Origin: Bacillus sp. FJAT-44742
GTDB lineage: Bacteria > Bacillota > Bacilli > Bacillales > Marinococcaceae
Direction of reading: 5' to 3'
Length of the DNA: 64,000 nucleotides
Assembly: GCF_002797315.1 (NCBI RefSeq)
Contig: NZ_KZ454936.1
Span: 2,923,645-2,987,644 of the forward strand
Below the pieces are notes generated by a model. The model was given only the letters and a program-made list of their open reading frames with translations, was not told where the DNA came from and did not search any database. Positions 34,029-48,838 of this stretch are shown in pieces; the stretch's first letter is position 1; each line of letters starts with the position of its first letter. Made by a program: the position numbers and the translations under genes.

Positions 34029-36356
34029 TTACTTTCTTTTCTTTTTCCGTTTATTTTTCGGAGCATTTTCATAAAATTTCTTGTTTCCTTTTTGCTTCAT
34101 TTTCACTTTGGAACGGCCCTTTTTCGGCTTGTCCGCAGAAGAACCTGTCTTATCTGAAGGTTTTCCGTTTCTCTTTCCACCTTCAATCACTTTTGGGCGT
34201 TCCTTGCGGGTTCTTTTCTTATTGTCCTTCATGCCGACAATCTCAAAGTCAATATCTGCTTCATCTACATTAACCTTGACGACTCTCACTTCGACCTGAT
34301 CGCCGATTCGGAAAATGTTGCCTGTCCGTTCCCCGATCATTGCATATTGTTTTTCATCGAAATGGTAATAATCATCAGTCATATAGCTGACATGAACCAT
34401 ACCTTCGATTGTATTTTCAAGCTCTACAAACAGTCCGAAGTTGGCGGCACCGCTTACTATGCCGCTAAATTCTTCGCCGACTTTATCTTCCATATATTGA
34501 GCCTTTTTCAAGTCATCAACTTCACGTTCAGCATCCACTGCCCGCCGCTCCATATCAGAGGCGTGCTGAGCGATATTTGAAAGCTTTTCCTTCCAGCTTT
34601 CCTGGGTGGTCTGATCATTCTTGTTCTTAACCAGATACTCACGTATCAGCCTGTGCACGATAAGATCCGGGTACCGCCGGATTGGCGATGTAAAATGAGT
34701 ATAGAAATCGGAAGCAAGGCCAAAGTGCCCTTCATTAGAAGAATCATATCTTGCCTGTTTCATGGAACGGAGCATGACCGTGCTGATTACAGCTTGTTCC
34801 GGTTCACCGGCAACTTCTTCAAGCACCTGTTGCAGGGAACGAGGATGGACAGAGTTAGCACTTCCTTTTACCACGTATCCAAAATTAGTCACAAACTCAA
34901 GAAAGTGCTGAAGCTTTTCTTCGTCAGGATCCTCGTGAATCCGGTACATAAAAGGAACCTTCATCCAGTGGAAATGCTCAGCTATGGTCTCGTTTGCCGC
35001 AAGCATAAATTCTTCGATGAGCTTTTCTGCGACCGAACGGTCACGAAGCACCACATCTGTTGGTTTTCCTTCTTCATCCACAAGCACTTTTGCCTCTTTG
35101 AAATCAAAGTCAATTGCTCCTCGGTCAAAGCGTTTTTTACGGAGGATGGCTGCAAGATCTTCCATTCTTTCAAAGAAAGGAACAAGATCATTATATTTCT
35201 CTCTTGTTTCTTCATCCTTTTCCTCAAGAATCAGGCGGACATCTGTATAGGTCATCCGTTCATTTGTACGAATCACACTTTCGAAGATGTCATGTTTTAC
35301 AACCTCTCCTTGGGGAGTAATCTCCATTTCACATGACAACGTAAGACGGTCTACCTTAGGATTCAAACTACAAATTCCATTAGACAGTCGGTGGGGAATC
35401 ATTGGAATAACCCGGTCAACCAAATATACACTTGTTCCTCGTTCAAAGGCCTCCTCATCTATCGGAGAGCCTTCCTCCACATAATAGCTGACGTCAGCGA
35501 TGTGAACACCAAGGATGTAGTTTCCGTTGTCCAGTTTTTTCACATGAACAGCATCATCAAGATCCTTTGCATCGGCGCCGTCAATGGTCACTATCGTTTC
35601 ATCCCGCAAGTCACGGCGGCCTTCGATCTCTTGCGGATCAATTTGATCGGAAATGCTGTTCGCATGGTCTGTAACCTCTTCTGGAAAATCACCAGGAAGG
35701 CCATGTTTATGAATGACAGACAGAATATCGATCCCTGGGTCATTTTTATGGCCAAGAATATTTACTACGCTGCCTTCAGCACTCATTCTGCCTTCAGGAT
35801 ATTTCGTGATTTCCACCACCACTTTGTGGCCATCTACTGCCCCATGCTCCTTACCTTTTGGAATGAAAATATCGTTTGTAATATGTTTGTCGTCAACCTC
35901 GACAAATCCATAGGATTTAGAATCAATAAAGGTTCCGACAACCTTTGTTGTTCCTCTTTCTAATATTCGCACGACTGTCCCTTCCGCCCGGGAACCCGAG
36001 GAGGAGGAATTTACGCGAACGAGAACAAGGTCTTTGTTCATTGCCCCATTTAACTCATTAGGCGGCACAAAGACATCATCTCTGTCTTTTTCTTCGGGTA
36101 GGATAAAAGCAAACCCTTTTTGGTGGCTTTGTACCTTCCCTCGCATTAAATTCATTTTTTCAGGCACACCGTATCTATTGCTTCTTGTCCGGACGATGAG
36201 GCCCTCTTCTTCCAGCTCATTTAAAGATTTCATCATGTCCTTAAGCTTGCTGGAGCTTTCCGAGTCAAAGGCTTCTTTAATCTCTTCCACTGACATCGGC
36301 TTTTCTGCATCTTCTTTCATAAATGTGAGTATTTCCTGTTTTTGCTCGTGGGCCAA
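34029..36356 (-). CDS. rnr: Ribonuclease R
   Basis: RNase R is a 3'-to-5' exoribonuclease that degrades structured RNA and non-stop mRNA together with tmRNA. The 775-residue protein has an N-terminal winged helix (1-65), two cold-shock domains (about 70-205), the RNB catalytic domain with [10 protein letters not shown] (Asp262, 265, 267, 268), an S1 domain at about 640-725 and a very basic Lys-rich tail. The start is TTG, ten bases after AAGGAG. It lies between the hydrolase pair and smpB, as in B. subtilis. Confidence 0.95.
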   Translation of the reverse strand: MAHEQKQEILTFMKEDAEKPMSVEEIKEAFDSESSSKLKDMMKSLNELEEEGLIVRTRSNRYGVPEKMNLMRGKVQSHQKGFAFILPEEKDRDDVFVPPNELNGAMNKDLVLVRVNSSSSGSRAEGTVVRILERGTTKVVGTFIDSKSYGFVEVDDKHITNDIFIPKGKEHGAVDGHKVVVEITKYPEGRMSAEGSVVNILGHKNDPGIDILSVIHKHGLPGDFPEEVTDHANSISDQIDPQEIEGRRDLRDETIVTIDGADAKDLDDAVHVKKLDNGNYILGVHIADVSYYVEEGSPIDEEAFERGTSVYLVDRVIPMIPHRLSNGICSLNPKVDRLTLSCEMEITPQGEVVKHDIFESVIRTNERMTYTDVRLILEEKDEETREKYNDLVPFFERMEDLAAILRKKRFDRGAIDFDFKEAKVLVDEEGKPTDVVLRDRSVAEKLIEEFMLAANETIAEHFHWMKVPFMYRIHEDPDEEKLQHFLEFVTNFGYVVKGSANSVHPRSLQQVLEEVAGEPEQAVISTVMLRSMKQARYDSSNEGHFGLASDFYTHFTSPIRRYPDLIVHRLIREYLVKNKNDQTTQESWKEKLSNIAQHASDMERRAVDAEREVDDLKKAQYMEDKVGEEFSGIVSGAANFGLFVELENTIEGMVHVSYMTDDYYHFDEKQYAMIGERTGNIFRIGDQVEVRVVKVNVDEADIDFEIVGMKDNKKRTRKERPKVIEGGKRNGKPSDKTGSSADKPKKGRSKVKMKQKGNKKFYENAPKNKRKKKRK

Positions 36357-36379
36357 GGTGTCATCTCTCCTTTCTTTCT

Positions 36380-37135
36380 TTATTTATCCACTTCCCAATC
36401 TAAGTTCTCTAAAAACTGGTAGATTTCCTCGTGAAGATGGTCTTTTTCAGGTCCTAAGGTAATCACGTGAGTGGAGTTTTCGTACCACTTTAACTCTTTA
36501 CGATCAGACGACGCTTCATCATGAATAATTTCAGCGCTTTTAAGCTCAACCATTTCATCGTTTTTTGCCTGCACCACCATCATTGGATCAAAAACCATAT
36601 CCAAAGAATCCTTAATCTCCTCAATGAGTTCATTTATAGATTCTAGTGTATCCAATGGAAGCTCTTTAAATTCTTTCATCTCCTGCTCTATCTGCTCCGT
36701 ACTTTTCTTTTCCATCTTTTTCTGTTCTTTGGCGTATTGAAGAACCCCTGCATGAAGGCGGTCAACATTTCCATGTACTGTCATCGGAGCACACATCGGT
36801 ACAATCCCTTTCACATCAAAGGTATACCCTACTTTTAAGGAAAACAACCCGCCTAGAGAAAGACCGCAGACAGCGATTTCCTCGTAGCCTTCATTTTTCA
36901 AATGGTCATAAGCTTTTTCAACATCCTGCCACCAATCTTCCCATGACGTTTCCATCAGTTCCTCTGGTGGAACACCATGTCCCTTATACATGGGAGCATG
37001 GCACGTATATCCCTTTTTATTTAAAAAGCGGGCAAGCATTCTTACATCTGCTGGTGAACCAGTAAAGGCATGTAATAAAAGAACGGCCCGCTTTCCTCCT
37101 TCAAGTGTAAATGGCTTTGGCGGTACTATTTTCAT
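36380..37135 (-). CDS. est: Carboxylesterase (Est30/YvaK type)
   Basis: A 251-residue cytoplasmic alpha/beta hydrolase resembling Geobacillus Est30 and B. subtilis YvaK. The catalytic triad can be read as Ser93 (GLSLGG), Asp193 (AKNDEMV) and His223 (NSTHVI), with the oxyanion region LLHAFTGSP. It hydrolyses short or medium acyl esters. It overlaps the upstream hydrolase gene by 4 bp (ATGA) and lies 23 bp before rnr, so it is in the same transcript. The physiological substrate is unknown. Confidence 0.87.
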   Translation of the reverse strand: MKIVPPKPFTLEGGKRAVLLLHAFTGSPADVRMLARFLNKKGYTCHAPMYKGHGVPPEELMETSWEDWWQDVEKAYDHLKNEGYEEIAVCGLSLGGLFSLKVGYTFDVKGIVPMCAPMTVHGNVDRLHAGVLQYAKEQKKMEKKSTEQIEQEMKEFKELPLDTLESINELIEEIKDSLDMVFDPMMVVQAKNDEMVELKSAEIIHDEASSDRKELKWYENSTHVITLGPEKDHLHEEIYQFLENLDWEVDK

Positions 37136-37866
37136 GTCTCATTTCCTCCTTGAATTCTTGGTTTATTCTCGTTTTTCAAAAAACGTTCTAAGTCATCTAA
37201 GACTCGCTTTTTATCAGGACCATGGCATAAATAATGCCTTGAATCTTTGTATAAATAGAGGCGCTTTTCCCGGGACCCCATGTTTTCAAATAAGTATTCT
37301 GCACTTTTCACAGGCACTAATCCATCAAGCTCCCCCTGCATAATTAAGGAGGGAATCGTAATTTCTTTCACAAACGGCCGAACTGTTTTTACAGCTTTTG
37401 TAAATTCATACACCGCAGTTAAAGGGGTCTCTTGAATTTTCTTACTGTAAAACTGGTACCAGGGGTCTTCTTTATTGAATGTTCCCTTCAGCCTGGCTTC
37501 TGCTGCGATTTTAAAGTCCTTTAACAGCTGAGGCGGATTCACGTAATAAGCGGCTGCACCTAATAAGACTACCTTTTCGACAGGATACCTTGCGGACAAA
37601 TAACATGCCAGCATCCCTCCCATAGAAAACCCAATTACATAGACTTTTTCACAGTATTTAAATAATTCAGCGCATGCTTTGTCAGCTGCGTAAATCCAAG
37701 CTTTGTATGTAGCTCCTTTTAAATCGTCTCCAGGACCGTGTCCTGGAAGTGTAGGAGAATAAATAAGCCAGTCTTTATTCTTTTTCAGTTTTTTGACAAC
37801 AGGCTCTACTTCCCATGGCGCTCCGGTAAATCCGTGCAGGCATAAACAACCAATCATGTTCTCCAT
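37132..37866 (-). CDS. Second alpha/beta hydrolase, esterase-like
   Basis: A 244-residue hydrolase related to its downstream neighbour. [12 protein letters not shown] forms the oxyanion region, and the triad reads Ser81 (GFSMGG), Asp181 (GELDGLVP) and His211 (DSRHYL). It is coupled to est by a 4-bp overlap, giving a tandem pair between secG and rnr; I recall only one such esterase in B. subtilis. The pair probably arose by duplication and divergence. Substrate unknown. Confidence 0.8.
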   Translation of the reverse strand: MENMIGCLCLHGFTGAPWEVEPVVKKLKKNKDWLIYSPTLPGHGPGDDLKGATYKAWIYAADKACAELFKYCEKVYVIGFSMGGMLACYLSARYPVEKVVLLGAAAYYVNPPQLLKDFKIAAEARLKGTFNKEDPWYQFYSKKIQETPLTAVYEFTKAVKTVRPFVKEITIPSLIMQGELDGLVPVKSAEYLFENMGSREKRLYLYKDSRHYLCHGPDKKRVLDDLERFLKNENKPRIQGGNET

Positions 37867-38020
37867 CTACCTTCACTTTCTATTTTAATACCAGACATTA
37901 CGAAAAAAAGATGTCTCACTCAAACGAGTCTCCTTTTTTCATATTTCCCTGGCACCGAGCATAAGAATGAATTGGGGTTCTCTACAAAGGTTCCCAATAT
38001 TACGGTTTCTAATCAAACAC

Positions 38021-38050
38021 AAAAAAAGCAGCCAGGCACATCCTGCTGCT
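38021..38050 (-). terminator. secG terminator
   Basis: AGCAGC-AGGATGTGCCTG-GCTGCT on the minus strand, followed by TTTTTTTG. Confidence 0.7.
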
Positions 38051-38084
38051 CAATTTCATCTTCTATTTTGTCATTATACCTTTC

Positions 38085-38315
38085 TTACAGGAAGTAAGCC
38101 AGTAATATGGTCAATACGAAAAACAGAACGGCAAGCACAACCGTCATTTTGCTTAAGAAAGCTTCTACACCGCGAGCTTTTTGTTTCCCCATCAACTGTT
38201 CGGCACCACCGGAAATCGCTCCTGATAAACCGGCACTTCGTCCGGATTGAAGCAATACGACAGTGATGAGAGCGATGGAAACAATGGCCAACAGAACAAA
38301 AAGTAATGTTTCCAA
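38085..38315 (-). CDS. secG: Preprotein translocase subunit SecG
   Basis: SecG is the small auxiliary subunit of the SecYEG channel. Two membrane helices flank the conserved [19 protein letters not shown] loop. The TTG at 38315 lies seven bases after GGAGGTG and gives 76 residues, the same length as B. subtilis SecG as remembered; the GTG at 38330 would sit on the ribosome binding site. It ends with [15 protein letters not shown] terminator separates it from the hydrolases. Confidence 0.93.
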   Translation of the reverse strand: METLLFVLLAIVSIALITVVLLQSGRSAGLSGAISGGAEQLMGKQKARGVEAFLSKMTVVLAVLFFVLTILLAYFL

Positions 38316-38408
38316 ACAGGACACCTCCACATAGGATTACGCTTCTATAAATTTATCACAACACGTCCCATATGACAATGCAGCCTCGCTTTCTTTCTCT
38401 AAACCGAC

Positions 38409-38453
38409 AAAAAAACAAGCCCTCCCCCGTCCTAAGGAAGGCTTGCATTTTTT
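38409..38453 (-). terminator. Terminator after eno
   Basis: GCAAGCCTTCC and GGAGGGCTTG arms on the minus strand, followed by TTTTTTTG. It ends the glycolytic operon. Confidence 0.85.
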
Positions 38454-38460
38454 TAAAGTC

Positions 38461-39774
<1,314 letters not shown>

Positions 39775-39966
39775 TTAGCAGAGAAGAGTAAAATCCTTCG
39801 GGCCCTTGAAAGACTCTTTCTTCCCACTGCTTTTCATCATTTATTTCCATTCAAGCTTAAAAACTAATTATGCTTTCTATTTCTAGTTTGCTGCCAAGAG
39901 CTATTTTTCCTGCTCTGACACCAGTTATTTTCTCTTAGGCTGCGCACACCTGAGTTAAACAAACGT

Positions 39967-42275
<2,309 letters not shown>

Positions 42276-42417
42276 TTATCATCACATGTAAATACAGCTT
42301 CCCTTGGCTGAGATCCCTGCCAAAAGGTGTGGGAGCAGAAGAAAAAACGGTAAGCACCCATAAGCCTTCTCCTTCTCCTGCACCTCCTTCAGGAAACCTG
42401 ACACCTAGGAGTGCTGA

Positions 42418-43602
42418 TTACTTATCATTTAACGCTACAACGCCCGGAAGGTCTTTTCCTTCCATAAACTCCAGGGAAGCACCGCCGCCCGTTGAGATGT
42501 GGCTCATTCTATCTGCCAATTCAAACTTCTCTACAGCTGCCGCAGAATCGCCGCCTCCGATAACAGAATATGTTTCAGAAGATTCAGCAAGAGCTTCAGC
42601 TACACTTCTTGTCCCACTTGCAAACGCAGCAAACTCAAACACTCCCATAGGGCCATTCCAGATGGCAAGCTTGGAGTCCTGAATAACAGCTTTGTACTTT
42701 TCAATCGTCTTTGGCCCGATATCAAGAGCCTCCCAGTCAGATGGGATATTTTCGATGCTGACAACCTCGGTATTTGCGTCTTCTGCAAAGTCATCGGCGA
42801 CAACAACGTCTTCAGGCATGTAAAAATTAACACCTTTGTCTTCTGCTTTTTTCATAAAGTCCCTGGCAAGGTCAATTTTATCTTCTTCAAGAAGGGATTT
42901 TCCGATTTCATGCCCCTGGGCTTTCACAAACGTATAAGCAAGACCACCGCCAATAATCAGGTTATCTACTTTCTCAAGAAGATTGTCAATTACACCTATT
43001 TTATCTTTTACTTTAGCTCCGCCGATAATGGCAGTAAACGGACGGTCTGGCTCTGACAGAGCCTGGCCAAGCACCTGAAGTTCTTTTTCCATAAGCAGCC
43101 CCGCTACTGCTGGAAGGTGATGAGCGACTCCTTCTGTAGAAGCATGTGCTCTATGGGCAGCTCCAAAGGCGTCGTTTACATACACATCTGCAGGCTCGGC
43201 TAACTTTTTCGCCAGCTCCTCATCGTTTTTTTCTTCCCCTGGTTCAAAACGAAGATTTTCAAGGAGCAGCACTTCACCGTCAATCATTTGGGATACAGCT
43301 TGTTTTACTCGGTCTCCATACACTTCATCAACCTTCTGGACATTTCTTTGAGTGAGCTCGGAAAGACGGGTAGCAACAGGTCCCAGGCGGAGTTCTTCGA
43401 CCACTTCGCCTTTCGGGCGCCCCAAATGGCTTCCCAGGATCACTTTTGCCCCTCTTTCTGTTAAGTATTCAAGGGTAGGCAAGACAGCACGGATCCGAGT
43501 GTCATCAGTGACGAGTCCCTCATTCATCGGCACATTTAAATCAACACGGCAAAATACTGTTTTTCCTTTTACATCAATATCACGAATTGACTTTTTGTTC
43601 AT
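42418..43602 (-). CDS. pgk: Phosphoglycerate kinase
   Basis: This enzyme makes ATP from 1,3-bisphosphoglycerate. The 394-residue protein has the N-domain substrate site ([22 protein letters not shown]), the [15 protein letters not shown] hinge region and the C-domain nucleotide site ending [26 protein letters not shown] precedes the ATG. Upstream lies a 440-bp spacer after gapA holding a terminator-like hairpin, so pgk may have its own promoter. Confidence 0.97.
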   Translation of the reverse strand: MNKKSIRDIDVKGKTVFCRVDLNVPMNEGLVTDDTRIRAVLPTLEYLTERGAKVILGSHLGRPKGEVVEELRLGPVATRLSELTQRNVQKVDEVYGDRVKQAVSQMIDGEVLLLENLRFEPGEEKNDEELAKKLAEPADVYVNDAFGAAHRAHASTEGVAHHLPAVAGLLMEKELQVLGQALSEPDRPFTAIIGGAKVKDKIGVIDNLLEKVDNLIIGGGLAYTFVKAQGHEIGKSLLEEDKIDLARDFMKKAEDKGVNFYMPEDVVVADDFAEDANTEVVSIENIPSDWEALDIGPKTIEKYKAVIQDSKLAIWNGPMGVFEFAAFASGTRSVAEALAESSETYSVIGGGDSAAAVEKFELADRMSHISTGGGASLEFMEGKDLPGVVALNDK

Positions 43603-44045
43603 CGCTCATCCTCCTCTTCCGGCAGAAGTAAATAATAAATCGGGCATTCTTTTTTCCTGTTATTGCATATTGCCACATGATTGAAGATACCACATAAATG
43701 CCAGAAACAAAACTTACCTTTGCCCTTATCGTCAAAGGTTCCCAAATTTCTTCTTTTTTGCTCTGTAAAAGGCGCGTTTTGAGCTTTTGATCAGTTTTTT
43801 GCAGACCGGGAACCGCGGCTGTCCTCAAGCTTTGCCCCTTCCTTTCGGCAAAGGGATCGCCTGCCTGGGTTCACAAGGCTTGTCCTGCTACACCTCTTCT
43901 TTCCCAGTAATGCAGGAAAAGATGTTCCCGATCTGCTGCTTTTCTCTAAAAAAAGGCATATAAAGCTTTCTTTTAAGCAGGGAAAAGGGGAAGCAGAAAC
44001 CTAATTCTTCTCCCCCTTTTTCGCTGCCTGCAAGCCTGCAATTTA
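43603..44045. other. Long spacer between gapA and pgk
   Basis: This stretch holds the gapA terminator (43978-44022), a CTTTGCC/GGCAAAG hairpin (about 43836-43860) and, on the minus strand about 70-130 bp before pgk, TTGACG and TATCTT-like elements that could form a pgk promoter. No gene is supported. Confidence 0.5.
43978..44022 (-). terminator. Partial terminator after gapA
   Basis: AAAAAGGGGGAGAAG and CTTCCCCTTTT arms on the minus strand around a 13-base loop, with weak T-content after it. It probably uncouples cggR-gapA from pgk-eno levels. Confidence 0.65.
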
Positions 44046-45065
<1,020 letters not shown>

Positions 45066-45142
45066 TTAATAAAGTAAAGCTTTAATATATAAACCTGGTT
45101 TTCTCTCTCTGCAAATGTAAGAAAACACAGTGTTTTTACCAA

Positions 45143-46174
45143 TTACTCTGGCGGCTCGTGATCAATGACAGCCTGGGCAGCACTTTCATCTGTAATCAAA
45201 ATGTCGCTTGGCCTATATCTCATATATGCCCAAATTGCTTCACCTTTAGAAGCCCCGCCTGCAATACTAATGACTTTCTGGTTAGTATTTAAATCATCGA
45301 GCTGAAGTCCAATCGTTCTTTCCTTATGAACAATATTGCCAATTCGATCGAAATAATAGCCAAATGCCTCAGCCACTGCCTCTTTTTTTTCTAATTCCTT
45401 CATGATACCAGGCTTGGCCTTTCTTCTTTGGGCCATCGTTTTTCCTTCCCCGATACCATGTAACACGACACGAGCTGAACGAATAAGAGCCAGTAACTCT
45501 TTAATCTCTGGTTCATGAGCCAGGCTGTCATGTGCTTCCTCACTCAATTGGTCAGGCACGTGAAGAAGTCGGTAATTTGCTTCGGCTTTCATGCCCATGA
45601 CTGAGCTTATTGTGCTTGACTGAATCTCGACCTTTTCACCTAATCCGCCTCTCGCTGGAACAAATGTAACAGATGTAAGACGAGGATCAGGCGTCATCAT
45701 TTCTGCCACCGAAGCCAAAGTAGTTCCTCCTGCTACGGCTACGACATCATCTGGTGTAAGATGAGCCTTCATTTGTTGAATGCATGCTCTGCCCATTTCC
45801 TTCTTTACCCAGGAATGCCGGTCACTATTCCCTGACACTACAATTACTTTAGGCACTGAGAGGATCGTAGATACCTGCTCTTCTAAAGAAGCCAGTCCAA
45901 AGGCCTCTTTTATCATCTCTTCTAAACCTTCTAAAAGAGTGTGCCCTTCTTCTGTAAGCGTCATGCCCGCTGCTGTCACAGAAAGCAGGCCCTGTTCCTT
46001 TAAGAAAGTAACCTCGCCACGAAGTACACGTTCAGACAGCTCCAGGCTGGCAGCAAGCGTCCTCCGTCCAACGGGCTGCATTAAACGCACATACTGAAGA
46101 ATGCGGAAACGCTGTCCCATTACGTCTAACACGTCAGGCTGCAGTTTTTTTTGCAGCTCCACAAGTTCTCTCAT
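45143..46174 (-). CDS. cggR: Central glycolytic genes regulator CggR
   Basis: CggR is a SorC-family repressor of gapA and downstream glycolytic genes, released by fructose-1,6-bisphosphate. The 343-residue protein has an N-terminal winged helix (GRRTLAASLELSERVLRGEV, about 38-57) and the sugar-phosphate domain with VAGGTTLASVAEMM, FVPARGGLGE, HGIGEGKTMAQRR and IAGGASKGEAI, matching remembered B. subtilis CggR. The ATG at 46174 follows CAGGTGATAAAA. Its own operator lies directly upstream, so it is autoregulated. Confidence 0.95.
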   Translation of the reverse strand: MRELVELQKKLQPDVLDVMGQRFRILQYVRLMQPVGRRTLAASLELSERVLRGEVTFLKEQGLLSVTAAGMTLTEEGHTLLEGLEEMIKEAFGLASLEEQVSTILSVPKVIVVSGNSDRHSWVKKEMGRACIQQMKAHLTPDDVVAVAGGTTLASVAEMMTPDPRLTSVTFVPARGGLGEKVEIQSSTISSVMGMKAEANYRLLHVPDQLSEEAHDSLAHEPEIKELLALIRSARVVLHGIGEGKTMAQRRKAKPGIMKELEKKEAVAEAFGYYFDRIGNIVHKERTIGLQLDDLNTNQKVISIAGGASKGEAIWAYMRYRPSDILITDESAAQAVIDHEPPE

Positions 46175-46197
46175 TTTTATCACCTGATGGCCTACGG

Positions 46198-46234
46198 GTC
46201 ATTCAAAGTCCCACATAGACAAATTTAGTCCCAC
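46198..46234 (-). promoter_or_regulatory. CggR operator
   Basis: On the minus strand the pattern is GGGAC-N6-TGTC-N4-TGGGAC-N6-TGAC, the known CggR tandem operator with one change in the last half-site. It lies between the predicted promoter and cggR. Confidence 0.88.
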
Positions 46235-46268
46235 CTAATTAATAAAAAAAGGACTTTCCTTCCATTTC

Positions 46269-46297
46269 ATCCTACCAATATTCCCAGCCATGTGCAA
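46269..46297 (-). promoter_or_regulatory. Sigma-A promoter of cggR-gapA
   Basis: TTGCAC (46297..46292), a 17-bp spacer and TAGGAT (46274..46269) on the minus strand, about 35 bp upstream of the CggR operator. Confidence 0.6.
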
Positions 46298-46472
46298 CAA
46301 AACAAACTCGACATTTTAAAAAAACTTTCAAGCTTATTATGCCCATATATAAGAATTATAAACATAAGTGGGTATGGAGTTATAAAAAGGTATCATATAA
46401 TATGTTTTCCTGAAGAATATGTGAAGAGTTATCCAGCACTATCCCTAGGAGCCTGTCCAACATTCAACAAAC

Positions 46473-46503
46473 AAAAAAAGCCGGCCACCTCTCAGCCAGC
46501 TTT
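46473..46503 (-). terminator. rpoN terminator
   Basis: AAAGCTGGC-TGAGAGGT-GGCCGGCTTT on the minus strand, followed by TTTTGTTTG. The stem starts at the stop codon. Confidence 0.8.
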
Positions 46504-47854
46504 ATGCATATCGTTTCCTTTTGGAGGAAGACAGGATGTTAAGTTCATCTCTATATTTCGCCACTGCTCTTCTTGATATGGTAATTCCCTTTTCAGTCTT
46601 AAGCGCATCGACCATTTTCTGGTCAGACAAGGGCTTTTTCTTGTCTTCCCTTTCGACCATTTCCCGGATAAACGATTTAATCACAAAAGCAGACGTCTCT
46701 TCCCCACTGCCATTTTCAATTTTAGAAGTGAAAAAGTATTTTAACTCAAACAGTCCGTGAGGAGTCTGCATGTACTTATTAGTGGTTGTCCGTGATACTG
46801 TAGATTCATGGACTTCAGCCATTTCTGCAACATCACGCAGTGTCATCGGCTTTAGATAGGAAGGCCCTTTTTCAAAAAAGTCCCGCTGATAAGAAAGGAT
46901 TGCTTCACTTATACTGCGCAGCGACTGCTGACGCTGATCAATGCTTTTTAAGAGCCACATCAGCTGTTTATATTTTCTCATGGCATAGTCTGAAGCTTCG
47001 TCATTGCTTTTGCCTTCAAGAAGGTGACGGTAATGCTTATTTAATCGGATACGAGGAAGCCCGTCATCATTTAAAATAACCATATATTCTCCGCCGCTTC
47101 TTTTCTCTATGAATACATCAGGGACAATATGGCCGGGGTGCTCCCCTCCGAAGTTAGCTCCTGGACGCGGCTCCAGCTTTTGAATAAAATCATAAACCTC
47201 CTGGATTTCCTCAAGGGAAACGAGCGTTTCCTTAGAAATATCCTTCCATTTCCTTTCAGCTAACTTTTCGAGATAGTGCTCAACAAGGGTTTCAGCCAGT
47301 TTATGTCTTGGCTCCAGTCTTTGAAGCTGTATTAAGAGACATTCTTTCAGTGACCTCGCACCTATTCCTGCCGGTTCCAGTGATTGCAGGATCATGACAC
47401 CTTCTTCATATTCTTCTTCGGTAACAGAAAACGTTTCAGCTGCCTCTTCAAAGGCGGCTTTTAGATAGCCGTCTTCTCCTATGTTTCTGGCTAAGTAATT
47501 CAGCAGCTTCTGCTTTTGACCGCTCAACGGCATCAGTCTGATTTCTTCCTGCACATAATCAGACAGCTTATTTGCTGATTCAGGGATTCTATCAAAGGGG
47601 GAAGTGTATTCCCGCTCTTCTTTCTCATGGTACTCTTCATGGTCATCCTGCCAGAGGACAGGCATTTCCAAATTGGGCTGTTCTTTCTCTTTTGCTTCCA
47701 TCAAATCGATGAGGGGGTTATCTAATGCCTGTTCTTCTAAATACTCAGACAGCTCCATCGTAGAGTATTGCAGCAGTGATATAGCCTGCCTTAATTCCTG
47801 CGTCATCATAAGCTTCATTGTCTGCTGTTGGAACAAGCCCATTTCTAAGTTCAT
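46502..47854 (-). CDS. rpoN: RNA polymerase sigma-54 factor (SigL)
   Basis: Sigma-54 directs transcription from -12/-24 promoters with enhancer-binding activators. In Bacillus it serves amino-acid and levan catabolism. The 450-residue protein has the N-terminal activator region (QELRQAISLLQYSTMELSEYL), an acidic linker, the core-binding domain, the helix-turn-helix MTLRDVAEMAEVHESTVSRTT and the RpoN box SRRAVAKYRD (427-436). GGGAGGAGCTATTCT precedes the ATG. A cre site lies 31 bp upstream, as I recall for B. subtilis sigL. Confidence 0.96.
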   Translation of the reverse strand: MNLEMGLFQQQTMKLMMTQELRQAISLLQYSTMELSEYLEEQALDNPLIDLMEAKEKEQPNLEMPVLWQDDHEEYHEKEEREYTSPFDRIPESANKLSDYVQEEIRLMPLSGQKQKLLNYLARNIGEDGYLKAAFEEAAETFSVTEEEYEEGVMILQSLEPAGIGARSLKECLLIQLQRLEPRHKLAETLVEHYLEKLAERKWKDISKETLVSLEEIQEVYDFIQKLEPRPGANFGGEHPGHIVPDVFIEKRSGGEYMVILNDDGLPRIRLNKHYRHLLEGKSNDEASDYAMRKYKQLMWLLKSIDQRQQSLRSISEAILSYQRDFFEKGPSYLKPMTLRDVAEMAEVHESTVSRTTTNKYMQTPHGLFELKYFFTSKIENGSGEETSAFVIKSFIREMVEREDKKKPLSDQKMVDALKTEKGITISRRAVAKYRDELNILSSSKRKRYA

Positions 47855-47884
47855 AGAATAGCTCCTCCCTTCTAAGCACTTAAT

Positions 47885-47898
47885 TGAAAGCGCTTTCC
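47885..47898 (-). promoter_or_regulatory. cre (CcpA) site upstream of rpoN
   Basis: TGAAAGCGCTTTCC is a near-perfect cre, 31 bp before the rpoN start codon. Carbon catabolite repression of sigma-54 is expected. Confidence 0.8.
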
Positions 47899-48100
47899 TA
47901 AATTAATACTATGTGAACGAGTTTGTCTGTATTTCTTGGATAATTGTCGAAAAATTAAAATTAATTCATCTTCTATAATACTTTATTATGATAGGAATTG
48001 AAATAGCTTTTAAATAATATCTTTTTTCTTCTGATTCTGACAATCTTCTTAAAGAAACGCCACTTCCCTTTACAACCTTTACCCTTTATACAAAGAAGAA

Positions 48101-48129
48101 CAGGGAAAAGGCACGCGCCTTTTTCCCTG
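48101..48129 (-). terminator. Terminator of the amphi-Trp gene
   Basis: CAGGGAAAAAGGC-GCGT-GCCTTTTCCCTG on the minus strand is a strong hairpin followed by TTCTTCTTTG. Confidence 0.75.
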
Positions 48130-48156
48130 CCGAATTATTCCTATAACCTTCAGCTG

Positions 48157-48438
48157 CTAACGGATGCGGAGTTTCGGATCCTCGCTGTCATCTCCTTCTA
48201 TCCACTCTAATTCAAACTCAAAGGAATGCTTTTTCCCTTTTTGAGTATATTCTATTTCGTAGGTTACATTTTTAGCCGGGCGTAAGGAAACTTCTTCATC
48301 GTCTTGAATAAAGGAACACTCTCCATTTTCGCGAAGCTTCGCTGCCACATTCTCAAAAAAACGAGCTGCTTCCTCCAGGCTTTGTTTTTCCTTGTGCTTA
48401 AACAATAATTGTTTCTCCAGCCGTTCTTGTCCGAACAT
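48157..48438 (-). CDS. amphi-Trp domain protein
   Basis: A 93-residue acidic protein with LLFKHKEKQSLEEAARFFENVAAKL (helix, about 11-35) followed by beta strands with regularly spaced hydrophobics, VTYEIEYTQKGKKHSFEFELEW, ending in the Trp that names the amphi-Trp family as I recall it. Its function is unknown; such proteins are frequent in halophiles. A terminator follows, and a cre-like site lies 49 bp upstream of the start. It is a single gene between rpoN and clpP. Confidence 0.65.
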   Translation of the reverse strand: MFGQERLEKQLLFKHKEKQSLEEAARFFENVAAKLRENGECSFIQDDEEVSLRPAKNVTYEIEYTQKGKKHSFEFELEWIEGDDSEDPKLRIR

Positions 48439-48486
48439 GATGCAACCCCCCCATAGAACTAGTAAAAGAATATTTCAAATTAAAAA

Positions 48487-48500
48487 TAAAGCGCTTTCAA
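48487..48500 (-). promoter_or_regulatory. cre-like site upstream of the amphi-Trp gene
   Basis: On the minus strand TTGAAAGCGCTTTA matches cre apart from the 3' end. This is the second AAGCGCTTT site within 600 bp. Confidence 0.5.
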
Positions 48501-48674
48501 TTATATTATAAAGGATTTGCACGGGAAAGGCGAGAGCACGAGGTAGTTTGAAGGGTAAAAAAAACGGTTATGATGGTGGAAGGGATTTGATGAAAGAAAG
48601 AGAACCTATTGAGAGGCTTATTTGTAAGCTTCTAAAAAAATCACTTCTCTGTCAGGCTAGAACAAGGGGAATGA

Positions 48675-48705
48675 TTTGACCTTAGCTGACCTATTAAGGT
48701 AAGAT
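48675..48705 (+). promoter_or_regulatory. clpP promoter with CtsR operator
   Basis: TTGACC (48676-48681), an 18-bp spacer and TAAGAT (48700-48705) form a sigma-A promoter. The overlapping 48675-48692, read on the minus strand, is AGGTCAGC-TAA-GGTCAAA, a CtsR heptad repeat. Heat-shock control of clpP by CtsR is expected. Confidence 0.75.
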
Positions 48706-48760
48706 GATAACAAGTGTACAGCATACATGGGTAAAGGCTGGGTTTACTTAAGTTACAAAG

Positions 48761-48782
48761 GGTCAGCTTAGCTCTTTTGACC
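48761..48782. promoter_or_regulatory. Second CtsR-type half-site pair
   Basis: GGTCAGC and, inverted, TTTGACC-type half-sites (GGTCA at 48761, TGACC at 48778) lie about 60-75 bp before clpP. The arrangement is inverted rather than direct, so CtsR binding is uncertain. Confidence 0.35.
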
Positions 48783-48838
48783 AGCCTATGTCAGAACTTA
48801 ATTTATAATGTTTGTAAAAGAGAAGAGGAGGAATAGTT

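Noticed and set aside
34653-35336. A 227-codon plus-strand frame
   Set aside because: It is antisense to the RNase R gene and reflects codon bias of that gene, not an independent protein.
37941-37960. CCCTGGCACCGAG resembling one arm of the GGTGCCTGGCACC repeat
   Set aside because: Only half of the palindrome is present and no partner lies 90-95 bp away, so it was not counted as a repeat copy.
43603-43980. Possible T-box or riboswitch in the gapA-pgk spacer
   Set aside because: No T-box GGTGGTACCGCG-type motif or known riboswitch consensus on either strand; only simple hairpins were seen.
48761-48782. A firm second CtsR operator at clpP
   Set aside because: The half-sites are inverted rather than direct repeats, so it is listed only as a low-confidence site.
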